A stretch of DNA of 64,000 nt from Halichondria panicea (taxonomy: Eukaryota; Porifera; Demospongiae; Suberitida; Halichondriidae). The stretch spans positions 16,307,518 through 16,371,517 of the forward strand of contig NC_087377.1 of the NCBI RefSeq assembly GCF_963675165.1. The letters are read 5' to 3'. Below are positions 42,601-57,600 of this stretch, piece after piece; position 1 is the stretch's first letter, and every line of letters starts with the position of its first letter. The translations under genes were made by a program, and so were the position numbers. Under the pieces are notes generated by a model. The model saw nothing but the letters and a program-made list of their open reading frames with translations, did no database searches and had not been told where the DNA came from.

Positions 42601-45600
42601 TGGAAGCTAATGAGGGGGATATGTATTATGTGGTTGTCACTAACGATGCTGGATTTGTCCAATCTAACACTGTTTCCATTTCTGTCGGTAAGTTCATACT
42701 TAATAACTTGTAAGTTATAATCAGTTGATAATCACTCACCCACACCACCTTCACACACACACCTATGCACCCATACACACACACCCACATACACCCACAC
42801 ACACAGTCGACCCACCGGTCATTAGTGTGCAACCCCTGAGTTTGAGTGCCCAGGCTCCTGGTGCGAGTGTCACCTTCACTGTGGTTGCTACGGGCACCGG
42901 CCTCACATACCAATGGCTATTAGATGGAATAGCAATAACTGATGCCGATGAAGATGGTTCAAAATACTCTGGAACCAATTCGGCCACTCTGACTGTGAAC
43001 GACCTGGTACATCCTGATGACGAGGGATCTTATATTGTGATAGTGGAAAATGTAGCTGGCTCTGTGAATTCAGATCCCGCCACACCAGAAATTGGTGAGT
43101 ACACACAGACTGTGTAGTTGCTCCATTTAAAATTCCCTAGCTGTTTTGTATTGCCTGATAAAATAATATTTTGCAATTTTTGTTGCAATTTACATAATTA
43201 AAATGAATGCTGTTATCATTTATTTGGGAATAGTACAAGTTCTTGTCCCTATTGTCCAAATTTTCTTATATTCAGTTGAACCTATCAACATCATCTCTGA
43301 TCCTGAAAGTGTAACAGTGGCTGTCGGTGAATCGGCATCCTTCACTGTCATAGCAACAGGGGACGCTCTTACCTACCAGTGGAGACGAAATGAAGCAAAT
43401 CTAAACTCTGCCAACACTGCCAAGTATACAGGAGTTACCGAGGCAACGTTGGTGGTGATGAACGCAGTTGATGTCGATGACGAGGGTGCCTACTCAGTGG
43501 TGATCAGCAATGCAGCTGGAGATATTGCGTCAGATAACACTGCTATCTTGACAATCCGTAAGTTAAGTTATCGCACGACATAAATTTGCAGAATATGTAT
43601 AATATTCGTAGTACAGTATGCTGTCCATATAAGGCATGCAATACCACCTTTTCCTCAAATTCCTCTAAGGCGATCTTTTCATAGCTAAAAAAATTAATGA
43701 GTCGTTAGCATTCTGATTTTTTAATAACATTTAGTCATAAAAGCCCGACAGTTGACAATCCAATGGCAACAGGCGTGCATGCATGAAATCTCCCCAATAA
43801 TGTGGGTTTGTGGTTATAAAGGTCATGTAACATTAGTATACTGTGGACATCCTGATAACATACATACATTGTTTCCACAGTAACTCTTCCATTGATAATA
43901 ACGGAGCCAGAGAGCCAAGTAGCTTTGTCTGGAGCAACGGTGACCTTCAGCATTGTTGCTATGGGTGATGGACTCGTCTACCAATGGTTAAAAGACATGG
44001 ATAACATTGTGAGCACAGATGTCAACTATTCTGGAGCGCAGAGCGCCACCCTGACTATTGTCGCGGCAAGGGAGCCCGAGGATGAGGGAGTGTACGATTG
44101 TGTGGTTGTCAACGCTGTCGGGTTGGACACCTCCATGGAAGCCACTCTGGAAATCAGTCAGTCAAAATAATTACACAGTTATTATGTACGTAGCTATATA
44201 GAAGCTATGTGGCTACATACGTACATGCATACAGCAGCATATATGTAATAGTTATTACATGGCTATGAGTGCCTCAAGCAGTTTATAAACTCAGTATAGT
44301 AAATTGCGGTTGGTCAAGGGACTTTAGGCTCGAGATCACATCTACTACAAGGGATAATAATCTGTTTTTAGATTAATTTTTACTGAATTCATGCTTACAT
44401 TTTTCCTTAGTCAACTGCGCAACACTTGATCCTGCCCCTACCAACGGTGTGATCACTTACTCTATGGTTCCTGCTCTGCTTAATGGTGGCTACTCCAGCG
44501 GGGCTACTGCCACCTACAGCTGTACAATGGGTCAGCTGTTTAATGGAGACACCACTAGGGAGTGTATGAATATTGGGGCGTGGAGCGGAACAGCACCTGA
44601 GTGCCTGGGTGAGCACACACACAGATAGATGCCTCAATTTAAAAACCACTGCACCATTGAGAGTCTAGATTACACACAGTACACGTGACTCTACACTTGT
44701 CTTTGTGCAGATTATTGTGAGCCACTATCTGTGACTGATGGAGATGTGATCTATGACAAATCAGAAAACTTGATGAGCAACTACCCCTCTGGAACAGTTG
44801 CTACACATTCGTGTTCTGCTGATTTTGGTTTTGTAGGTGAGAGCACAAGGACTTGTATGGCAAGTGCTGTTAATATTGGTCTTACTACGTGGAGTGGAGA
44901 GCCCATCAACTGTCAGCGTAAGTTACTTGGTATCTCGTATAATTATAGCAGTCTGAATTCATTTATACTTAGTAAAGTGCAGTGCATTGTGTGCATACAC
45001 TATACAATTCACAGTTGAGCTTCCTCTCCTAAAATTAGGTTACACGCTCCACTTATCACACACATCACACCTCCCACAAACATGCTACACACTACAGTTG
45101 CTGAATGTCCCGAACTGGATCTGGCTAACGGTCAAATCAGCTATGCTTCTGACAGTACCCCCGATATTGTTGTTGGTACGGAAGCCACTCACACTTGTGA
45201 CAATGCCTACGCTCTTTCTGGAGCCAGTGTGCTCACTTGTACTCAAGGCAACCCGAATAACATCATCGGTATTTGGGATCTACCCTCTCCTACTTGTGAC
45301 TGTGAGTAACTTATGCGTTGTATAATTATTAGTAAATATGTAAAATTAAAAACAGTTTGATGTAATTAAGGTTGATTTTTGAAAACTAGAAAGTTAGCTA
45401 CCCAGAACATAATTATAAGTTTGTAGGACTATATATAATTTTATAAGATTTTTACCATCTCCGTTATTTAACCTCAGTGGACGCACCCGTGATTGACAAT
45501 GAGCCCCAAGACCAGATTGACATTAATCAGGGTCAAGATGCTACCTTCACCGTAGTGGCTAGTGGTGTGATGCTCATCTACCAATGGATGAAAGACGGAG

Positions 45601-48600
45601 CGGCCATTGCAGATACGCCAAACACATACTCGGGTACAATGTCAGATACGCTGACTGTGCTCTCTGTCGATTCTTCTGATGAAGGGGAGTACAGCGTCCT
45701 AATAGCCAACAATGCAGACATTTTATCTGAGCCAGCCACACTGACTATTTGTAAGTTGAAACATGTGCTGTTATCGTATTTTGTTGTGTTACCGCACCCC
45801 AACCGGACGCGAAGTGGTTGTATACTGACAACATTTATCCCCCTCCACACACACATGTGCAGTGCTCATCCCTACAATTACCACTCAGCCACTAGACATG
45901 TGTATCACTCAAGGCAATTCATTCACTCTGTCTGTTGCTGCTTCCAGTCGATTTCTTACTTACCAGTGGTTTGCTGGTACATCTCTCAGTAATGGGATGC
46001 CACTTATTGATGGTGGCCAAGTCAGTGGAGCCACTAGTGATGAGTTGACTATAATGGCAGCAGCTGCAACTACGACGTACTTTGTTATAGTGAGCAATCC
46101 TGCTGGGACAGCTATGTCAACAGTTGCCACTATCACCGTCGGTAAGTATATTGCATCTCCTTACAGTTAGTTAATATGCGCATTCATCAATATTTGTGCA
46201 TAGATACAGGCATGCCTCAGTGGTGGTTGTATTGTGCAATGATTAATTGTGCTTTAAGCATCTGCTAGTGACCGGCTTGCCTATATTATAGTGAGCTATA
46301 ATTATGTACATAATATAGGTGTGTGATTGCACATATGTTGCTAGTAATGTGAGCCTATGTACACTCAGTACACTCAGTACCATTGAAGAAAGTTTCTTAG
46401 GTAAACGTGATCGTCAGAGGACGTAGCAATGAACTGCTAGTCTGCCTTTATATGATACGTATATGAGTTGAACCTTGTTTCACCTCCCTCACACTTGTTG
46501 CTACCTGTAGTGAATGCTCCAGACATCAGCGTCCAACCATCAAGCCTGGCCAATCAAATCCCTGGAGAAGATGTCATGTTTACAGTCACAGCGTCGGCTG
46601 AATGTGGTGGCCTCACCTACCAGTGGTTTATGGGAGAGAGCATGCTTACTGACAGTGACAAGTATGGTGGGGTTACCACGGACACTCTGACAGTGATGGA
46701 TATCATACACCCTGACGATGAGGGGGCGTACACAGTAATGGTCTCTAGTCTCTTTAGCACAGTGGAATCTAGTGTGGCTGATCTTGATATCGGTGAGTCC
46801 TAGCTGGTTATTATCCCATCTCTTAAAGTCTATTTTGGGCCTGGTTTTGACAAATACCCTGGGCCCATGGTCTTTTCCCGAAAATGAGAAATTATGGCCC
46901 ATTTTAAATTGAGATTTGAGCATGCAATCTGAAAGGCTTTCAGAAAATCAAAAATCATTCAATTGGGACCATGAAATAAGTTATGCATGGCTGTTGTAAG
47001 GTATGGTGCAGTGCAGTGCCTTACTGAGAAGCTTAGATGTTGTCTTACCTGTTTTAAGTTTAAGACGCTACATTAATTTCTTTAATTATCTGCTAATCTG
47101 TTGCTTTATGTGTACAATAACTGGTGTCATCTGACAATCACTCAATATGATCCCCCACCACCCCCCTCTCCAGTTGAGCCAATCTCTATCACTAGACACC
47201 CCATGGACACAACAGTTGCTATTGGGGCAGCCGCCACCTTCACAGTGATGGCCGATGGAGACTCACCTTCGTATCAATGGATGTTCAATAGAAATCCTAT
47301 TACCGAAACACCGTTGAAGTTTATCGGAGTCACTACGTCTACACTGATGGTATTAAATGCCGTTGATGGAGACGAGGGTAGGTATTCAGTGATGGTGACA
47401 AACGCTGCGTCTCCTGCTCCGGGTGTAGTGTCCAACCCAGCCACACTCACAGCATGTAAGTTAATTATAATCATGCATGGCCGGTAATGCGCAATGGCGT
47501 AGGAAGGGGAGGGCTCCATATTTCTAGGCTATTAAATGGAGATGACTTATATATATTTTTTTCCCGGCATTCGAGCCCCCCCCCATTGAGAAATTGCTTC
47601 TTACGCCACTAAAGTACGCATTTATCTTCAAAATAACTGTGAAGTTAATAGTTGAATTGATGTTTGGTTCTTCTATTTCAGTGGCCCCCATTAGCATTAC
47701 AACACCGCCTGCGGATGAATTCAACGTGGCGCCTGGAACTGACGTTGTATTCACTTGTGCTGCTAGTGGCGACTCTCCATCCTATCAATGGCGTAAGGAC
47801 AGTGATGACATCACTAATTCAGCTGAAGCATTTGAAGGAGCAACGACAGTTACTCTAACTGTGATCAATGCACAAGCAGATGATGTTGGCCTCTACTCTT
47901 GTGTAGTGTCCAATGTTGTTAGTACACAGACCTCCACTGCAGCTAACTTGCAGCTGTGTGAGTCATTGTAGAGTATTGTCTGTGAATTATGTAATGTTAT
48001 TATACGTTATATAGTACATTGTTGTCCATGGATCGACTCCTACAGTCCCTAATTATAGTGTGTGTTCGTATGTGTGTATGTGTACGTCAGTCCTTATAGT
48101 GTGTGCTTGTATGTGTGTGTATGTGTAATCAGTCCTTATATAGTGTGGGTGTATGTGTGTGTGTGTGGGTGTGTTACTACATTTGCTTACTTCATTCTAT
48201 ATGCTGTGTGTGTGTTTGTGTGTGATGTGTATAATTATATTGGTACAAGAGCTGTTTCATATAAACTGCAATTGAGCTAACCATAATCTCTTTTCTGATA
48301 CAGCTCCAGAGTTCACCTTCTCTTCAGCCGAGTACGAGGTTGCTGAGGGTAACAGAATGATCACTGTGCATATGGATTTTATCAGTGGTTTCATTAATGA
48401 AAACGTGGAGATAGTCCTGTCCACATCGGATGATTCTGCTGGTACGGGTGATTTCTATAACATTGTCTATAATTAATGGTATTTAGTTAAAGCCATTTTT
48501 TATCTTATAGTGTTTTCCAGTGCTCTCCTCCCACAAATAATAATAATTTCTCACAGTTAATACCATGGACAGCTTTGGTTGTTTTGACTACACCGCTACC

Positions 48601-51600
48601 ATGGCAACTCTTACGTTCACTGTGGGTACCAGACCACGATCCAGTGGGTATCGAATGGCAGTGAATATTCCTATAAACAATGATAATTGTGTTGAACTTG
48701 AAGAGACTTTTGACGTTACTGCCACGGCTATGGATTCTAATGTGAGATTTCAAATTGGCGGTGATAGTACAGTTGTCAGCATTCCTGCCAATGATGGTAA
48801 GTATTTGTTTGTAACCACGCAGACATATACGTATGTACGCAGTTACATTAGCTCTGTTAATTTGAATCAGCCAATCATAATTATGTTGACAACAGCACAT
48901 TACGCGTATCTTAACTGCAGAGATAATCATCAGCTTTAGCCAGGATACATACACAGTGGATGAGACCAGTCCAACGGTGGCTATAATTTTCTCTCTGACC
49001 GAGAGCAGTGGAGTGCTAACCTTCCCCATTGTCCTAACTCTGTCTGATGCTGGTGGAAGCTCTGCTACTAATGGTGAGATGAATTGCATGGGCCAACAAA
49101 ACTTCAATATATGCCTTTAAATTATGCTATCAGGCTAGCTCGATTGTTGTTTCTATTTAATTACGACGCGTACACTACACATGTATAAAAATTATAAAAT
49201 TCATGACAGCTATCAAATTTGATACGTATATTTAGGTATTCTATTCCCATGAAAACAGGTGGTGATGATGCTGACTACAACTATATCAATCCGGAGGTGA
49301 CGATTCCAGCTGCATCAGGACCCGAGGATTCAATTACAGTCAATATTGAAATCGTAAATGACCTAAGGGACGAACCTACGGAGATTTTCAACATTCAAGT
49401 TGCTCGCGACTCTAATCGTGCTAATTTTCTGAATAATAACAATTTAGCTCAAGTACAGATTATGGATGATGATGGTACAGTAGCAATGACATCATCACTT
49501 TGCTAGTTTAACACATGCATGTATACAGTTTATATAGAGCACGTATGCTAAAGTGGCCTGGTTTTATTGGTTTTATTGCAAAGTTTAATTTTAGCTGAAG
49601 CCTGTATAATCCGCATCCCATTCTAGCTCATGCATACGTAGCGGTTTGATAGATCTGTGTCACTCCAACCATAATTTGTGCCTGCATTATCAAGCGTCTA
49701 TAGATCTGTATGTACTACTATAGCTCTCTTGAGTGGCCCATTCTGTCTATTACATCACTTGGTTTGTTTAATGGAGCATATAACATTGTTCATTATCGAA
49801 ACCGAATAAATAATTATTGATTCAGTATACATGTAGCTACACTGATACCACATCCACATAATAATGGTTATGATTTTATAATTGTACGTCTACAGTGTGC
49901 TTGGTTGGTGTGGAAATGGCCGATTATGCTGTGTCTGAGGACCTTGCCACAGTGGAGGTGTGTTTAGTCAAGATGAACAATGTGATTTTGGCTAGTGCCA
50001 TTACTGTGAGAGTGTCTACTGGTGATGTTGCTGCCGACAGTGACGTCGATTCAGCTGAAGGTGAGATATAGCATTATTATAATTAATAATTATTATTATG
50101 TAGAGGTTGTTCTAGCTCAAAATTCTTAATTGCTTGTTGATAAGTAATGATATCAGCAGATACAATATCTAATTATTAGGGTCTACCATGGAGGCCAACA
50201 GCACGTTATATATACCAGGATAATCTCTAGTCCGTAATACATTATTACGTAGCTATTGTATTATAAATTATAATATCAAGAGATGATATTTTGAGCCGGT
50301 TCGAAGCACTAGCTTAAAATTTCTTTCATTTTGCAGCCGACGTTGACTATACCCAACAGGATAATGTTGCTCTAACTTTTGGCCCTAGTGACACACGATC
50401 GTGTATATCTATCCCCATCAATAACGAAGAACTTGAAGAGATGACTGAGAACTTTGGTGTGTTCTTCACCAGTGAGTCACCCGAGTCTCTGAATTTTATG
50501 GAGGGACAGGACAATGCTGAAGTGCGCATCTTGAACGATGACGGTGAGAGATAATAGGCACACAGTGGACCCTTAATTAACTATTGTTGATCCAGATATA
50601 TATTTGGGAGATGATTATGTAGCTAGAGCTACATAATCATCCTGTAATGCAACATAAGCTACATAATCATCCTGTAATGCAACCTCTCTAGCCTATAGCT
50701 TAATTACGTACATCGCATTCACGCGTGAGAGTGTATAGGCATAATTAATGCATGCATGCTGTTGTACCAGTTATACTAATTATAATTATATCAACTAAAT
50801 ACCTATGTATTATGAAGTATGCTTCACCTTCACATAGATTGCAATTAATTGAATTAGCGTTATTATAATTATAATGGAGCAATCACGTATGGCTTGTTTT
50901 TCAGGGATGTGCCTACACTGTTCGGTAATTGTCAAAGTACCTTTAGATAATAATAACCACCACTTAGGCCAATCGTTTACTACGTACATAAAAGAGGCAA
51001 TTTTGTATTTTGAATTAAGATTGAGGATTAAAATAGCCACCACTCCAAGAATCCCAGGCACAGCACTGATATCATTTATAGTTGGTTTTCTCTTCAGAGA
51101 ATTGTCCTGCACTGTCTTCCATCAGAAATGGAATGCCAATCTCCTACCTTCCGATTGTTCTCGCTAACGGACAATACTTGATTGACACTGTTGCCACTTA
51201 CAGTTGTAGCGATGGGCAGCTGTTCAACGGAGACATCACTAGGACATGTATGAGCACTGGGGAGTGGAGTGGAACAGCACCTGTGTGCCTGGGTGAGTAC
51301 AACTGGATGCATGTTTCTTGTGTGTCTAGCCATCTACATAATTATCGTTGGGCCAGCTGTATATAATTGTAATTGATTAACTTTAAGAATTGAATGAATG
51401 AACACAACACTCATATTCACCCACCAGACTATTGTCCTTTGCTAACTCTTCTCGATAATGGAATGATCACGTATGATCCTGCCTTCGGAAACATAAATGG
51501 CAACTTTCCAGAAGAAACTACTGCTAACTTTGAATGTGATGCAGACTACACTTTGGTGGGGAGTGAGCGAATATGCACAGCCAGTGACGGGTCTGGTATG

Positions 51601-54600
51601 GGCAGCTGGAGTGGAGTGGATGCTGTTTGTCAGCGTAAGTTTGCATCTAATCTTTGCTTGTATTTGATTGTAATGATGATGTAACCATTGTAGTGGACGC
51701 CCCTGTGATTACTGATCAGCCTGATGATCAGATTGACATAATCCAAGGCATGAATGCCATCTTCAGTGTGGAAGCTTCTGGTCTGATGCTCACATATCAA
51801 TGGCAGAAAGGTGGAGTGGGTATTTCAGACACCGATGACACATACTCTGGTACGACATCGAAGACATTGACTGTGATCTCTGTAACTGAACCGGATGATA
51901 ACGGAGACTTCAGAGTGGTGGTGACTAATCCAACTGGATCTGTGACCTCCACGCCCGCTACTCTAACAGTGTGTAAGTTGCTTGTACAGTATACAGAAAC
52001 AGTTGTGTGTGTGGGATTACGGCCTTTCTTTGGTAGTTACTTAACGGCCACACCCCCTATCCCTGTGCAGTGGCCCCGCCTATCATTGAAACAGACCCTC
52101 AGGATATGTGTGTTGCCATGGACAGCTCAATCACACTGTCTGTCACTGCCTCTGGCCGTGACCTCTCATACCAGTGGTTTCAAGGAGTGAATTCACTGGC
52201 GGGTGAAGCAACTGATACGCTGACTGTCACCGTGACTGCAACCACTACGTACTCTGTTGAAGTGAGCAATGCTGCTGGGGTGGACACATCAGAAGATGCT
52301 GTCATCACTATTGGTGAGAAGCATCTTAGTTGAGCTAAATAGTTGTAATTAATGAATTCATGTACTTAGTATGTAGGCGCTTTAATCGTGTAGGTTTGGT
52401 TACTTATTTTTATGTTAACTACACAGAACAATTATATAGCCGCATTTCATATTTGCTTTACACTGTGCAGTTACCATCCCCCAATTCACTGTGCAACCAA
52501 GTAGCGTGGCAAATCAACTCACCGGGAGTGATGTCACATTCACAGCTGAAGCTACAGTTAATTGTGGTGACCTATCCTACCAGTGGTGTAAAGATGGCGA
52601 ACCAATCCCTCTGCTTGATGAAGATGACGAACAAACCCAAGCACAGAAGTATTCCGGCTCGACTACAAACTCGCTGACTGTACACAACATTATGTACCCT
52701 GATGATGAGGGGGTGTTCACACTCAAGATCACCAATGACGCCACGGCTGTTATCGAGTCAATGAGCGCCACCCTAGATATCTGTGAGGGCTATGTAACTA
52801 TAATTATTATTATCATTTCCAACTGCTTACTCCTCACAAGATTATAGCCAATTTTTTTATTCAGATATTGGCTAAATATTATTTGTGAGTTCAAGTATTA
52901 TCCATTCCCAATCTATACACATGCAGTGGACCCCCCGATGATCACCATTCAGCCATTGAGTCTTCCTTCTGCCCCGGAGGGCGAGGACGCCACCTTCACT
53001 GTGGAAGCTTCTGGTCTGATGCTCAGCTATCAATGGCAGAAAGATGGAGTCCCCATTGTAAACACGGAAGACACATACTCTGGAACGCAATCTGAGACAC
53101 TGAGGGTGCTCTCTGTAACAGAACCGGATGATAACGGAATGTTCAGAGTGGTGGTGACTAATCCGACTGGATCTGTGACATCCACGCCCGCTACTCTAAC
53201 AGTGTGTAAGTTGCTTGTACAGTATACAGAAACAGTTGTGTGTGTGGGATTACAGCCATTCTTTGGTAGTTACTTAACGGCCACACCCCTATCCCTGTGC
53301 AGTGGCCCCGCCTATCATTGAAACAGACCCTCAGGATATGTGTGTTGCCATGGGCAGCTCTATCACACTGTCTGTGACTGCCTCTGGCCGTGACCTCTCA
53401 TACCAGTGGTTTCAAGGAGTAAATTTACTGGTGGGTGAAACAACTGATACGCTGACGGTCACCGTGACTGCAACCACTACGTACTCTGTTGAAGTGAGCA
53501 ATGCTGCTGGGGTGGACACATCAGAAGATGCTGTCATCACTATTGGTAAGAAGCATCTTAGTTGAGCTAATAAATAGTTGTAATTAATGGATTCATGTAC
53601 TTAGTATGTAGGCGCTTTAATCGTGTAGGTTTGGTTACTTATTTTTATGTTAACTACACAGAACAATTATATAGCTGCATTTAATATTTGCTTTACACTG
53701 TGCAGTTACCATCCCCCAATTCACTGTGCAACCAAGTAGCGTGGCAAATCAACTCACCGGGAATGATGTCACATTCACAGCTGAAGCTACAGTGAATTGT
53801 GGTGACCTCTCCTACCAGTGGTGTAAAGATGGCGAACCAATCCCTCAGTCTGATGAATATGACGAACTAAATCCTCTTGAGGAGAGAGTGAAGAGGACTA
53901 GGGAGGAGTATTCCGGCTCGACTACAAACTCGCTGACTATACACAACATTATGTACCCTGACGATGAGGGGGTGTTTACACTCAAGGTCACCAATGACGC
54001 TGCGGCTGTTATCGAGTCAATGAGCGCTACCCTGGATATCTGTGAGGGCTATGTAACTATAAGTATTATTATCATTTCCAACTGCTTACTCCTCACAAAA
54101 TTATAGTCCATTTTTTTATTCAGATATTGGCTAAACATTATTTGTGAGTTCAAGTATTATCCATTCCCAATCTATACACATGCAGTGGACCCCCCGATGA
54201 TCACCATTCAGCCATTGAGTCTTCCTTCTGCCCCGGAGGGCGAGGACGCCACCTTCACTGTGGAAGCTTCTGGTCTGATGCTCAGCTACCAATGGCAGAA
54301 AGATGGAATTCCCATTGAAAACACGGAAGACACATACTCTGGAACGCAATCTGAGACACTGAGGGTGCTCTCTGTAACAGAACCGGATGATAACGGAATG
54401 TTCAGAGTGGTGGTGACTAATCCGACTGGATCTGTGACATCCACACCCGCTACTCTAACAGTGTGTAAGTTGCTTGTACAGTATACAAAAACAGTTGTGT
54501 GTGTGGGATTTTACGGCCTTTCTTTGGTAGTTACTTAATGGCCACACCCCCTATCCCTGTGCAGTGGCCCCGCCTATCATTGAAACAGACCCTCAGGATA

Positions 54601-57600
54601 TGTGTGTTGCCATGGACAGCTCTATCACACTGTCTGTCACTGCTTCTGGCCGTGACCTTTCATACCAGTGGTTTCAAGGAGTGAATTCACTGGTGGGTGA
54701 AACAACTGATATGCTGACTGTTACCGTGACTGCAACCACTACGTACTCTGTTGAAGTGAGCAATGCTGCTGGGATGGACCCGTCTGAAGATGCTGTCATC
54801 ACTATTGGTAAGAAGCATCTTAATTGAGCTAAATAGTTGTAATTAATGGATTCATGTACTTAGTATGTAGGCGCTTTAATCGTGTAGGTTTGGTTACTTA
54901 TTTTTATGTTAACTACACAGAACAATTATATAGCCGCATTTAATATTTGCTTTACACTGTGCAGTTACCATCCCCCAATTCACTGTGCAACCAAGTAGCG
55001 TGGCAAATCAACTCACCGGGAATGATGTCACATTCACAGCTGAAGCTACAGTGAATTGTGGTGACATCTCCTACCAGTGGTGTAAAGATGGCGTACTAAT
55101 CCCTCAGTCTGATGAATATAACGAACTAAATCCTCTTGAGGAGAGTGTGAAGAGGGCTAGGGAGGAGAATTCCGGGAAGACACAGAAGTATTCCGGCTCG
55201 ACTACAAACTCGCTGACTATACACAACATTATGTACCCTGACGATGAGGGGGTGTTCACACTCAAGGTCACCAATGACGCTACGGCTGTTATCGAGTCAA
55301 TGAGCGCAACCCTAGATATCTGTGAGGGCTATGTAATTATTATCATTTCCAACTTCTTACTCCTCACAAAATTATAGTCAATTTTTTTATTCAGATATTG
55401 GCTAAATATTATTTGTGAGTTCAAGTATTATCCATTCCCAATCTATACACATGCAGTGGACCCCCCGATGATCACCATTCAGCCATTGAGTCTTCCTTCT
55501 GCCCCGGAGGGCGAGGACGCCACCTTCACTGTGGAAGCTTCTGGTCTGATGCTCAGCTATCAATGGCAGAAAGATGGAGTCCCCATTGTAGACACGGAAA
55601 ACACATACTCTGGAACGCAATCCGAGACACTGATGGTGCTCTCTGTAACAGAACCCGATGATAACGGAATGTTCACAGTGGTGGTGACTAATCCGACTGG
55701 ATCTGTGACATCCACGCCCGCTACTCTATCAGTGTGTAAGTTGCTTGTACAGTATACAGAAACAGTTGTGTGTGTGGGATTACGGCCTTTCTTTGGTAGT
55801 TACTTAACGGCCACACCCCCTATCCCTGTGCAGTGGCCCCGCCTATCATTGAAACAGACCCTCAGGATATGTGTGTTGCCATGGGCAGCTCTATCACACT
55901 GTCTGTCACTACTTCTGGCCGTGACCTTTCATACCAGTGGTTTCAAGGAGTGAATTCACTGGTGGGTGAAAGAACTGATACGCTGACTGTCACCGTGACT
56001 GCAACCACTACGTACTCTGTTGAAGTGAGCAATGCTGCTGGGATGGACCCGTCTGAAGATGCTGTCATCACTATTGGTAAGAAGCATCTTAATTGAGCTA
56101 AATAGTTGTAATTAATGGATTCATGTACTTAGTATGTAGGCGCTTTAATCGTGTAGGTTTGGTTACTTATTTTTATGCTAACTACACAGAACAATTATAT
56201 AGCCGCATTTCATATTTGCTTTACACTGTGCAGTTACCATCCCCCAATTCACTGTGCAACCAAGTAGCGTGGCAAATCAACTCACCGGGAATGATGTCAC
56301 ATTCACAGCTGAAGCTACAGTGAATTGTGGTGACCTCTCCTACCAGTGGTGTAAAGATGGCGTACTAATCCCTCAGTCTGATGAATATAACGAACTAAAT
56401 CCTCTTGAGGAGAGTGTGAAGAGGGCTAGGGAGGAGAATTCCGGGAAGACACAGAAGTATTCCGGCTCGACTACAAACTCGCTGACTATACACAACATTA
56501 TGTACCCTGACGATGAGGGGGTGTTCACACTCAAGGTCACCAATGACGCTACGGCTGTTATCGAGTCAATGAGCGCAACCCTAGATATCTGTGAGGGCTA
56601 TGTAATTATTATCATTTCCAACTTCTTACTCCTCACAAAATTATAGTCAATTTTTTTATTCAGATATTGGCTAAATATTATTGTGAGTTCAAGTATTATC
56701 CATTCCCAATCTATACACATGCAGTGGACCCCCCGATGATCACCATTCAGCCATTGAGTCTTCCTTCTGCCCCAGAGGGCGAGGACGCCACCTTCACTGT
56801 GGAAGCTTCTGGTCTGATGCTCAGCTATCAATGGCAGAAAGATGGAGTCTCCATTGTAGACACGGAAAACACATACTCTGGAACGCAATCCGAGACACTG
56901 AGGGTGCTCTCTGTAACAGAACCGGATAATAACGGAATGTTCACAGTGGTGGTGACTAATCCGACTGGATCTGTGACATCCACGCCCGCTACTCTAACAG
57001 TGTGTAAGTTGCTTGTACAGTATACAGAAACAGTTGTGTGTGTGGGATTACGGCCTTTCTTTGGTAGTTATTTAACGGCCACACCCCCTATCCCTGTGCA
57101 GTGGCCCCGCCTATCATTGAAACAGACCCTCAGGATATGTGTGTTGCCATGGACAGCTCTATCACACTGTCTGTGACTGCCTCTGGCCGTGACCTCTCAT
57201 ACCAGTGGTTTCAAGGAGTAAATTTACTGGTGGGTGAAACAACTGATACGCTGACGGTCACCGTGACTGCAACCACTACGTACTCTGTTGAAGTGAGCAA
57301 TGCTGCTGGGGTGGACACATCAGAAGATGCTGTCATCACTATTGGTAAGAAGCATCTTAGTTGAGCTAATAAATAGTTGTAATTAATGGATTCATGTACT
57401 TAGTATGTAGGCGTTTTAATCGTGTAGGTTTGGTTACTTATTTTTATGTTAACTACACAGAACAATTATAATTATAGCCGCATTTAATATTTGCTTTACA
57501 CTGTGCAGTTACCATCCCCCAATTCACTGTGCAACCAAGTAGCGTGGCAAATCAACTCACCGGGAATGATGTCACATTCACAGCTGAAGCTACAGTGAAT

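Noticed and set aside
46540-46923. 127-codon minus-strand open frame
   Set aside because: Antisense to Ig exon 13 of gene B; no recognisable protein features.
48505-49107. 200-codon open frame on the minus strand
   Set aside because: It lies antisense to Calx-beta exons 17-18 of gene B and their intron, has no domain signature, and the plus-strand exons have good splice sites and frame.
52360-52677. Recurring open frame MYLVCRRFNRVG... in the E-F introns of the Ig array
   Set aside because: It is intron sequence copied with the array; it runs out of frame into the F exon, and its conservation is explained by recent duplication.
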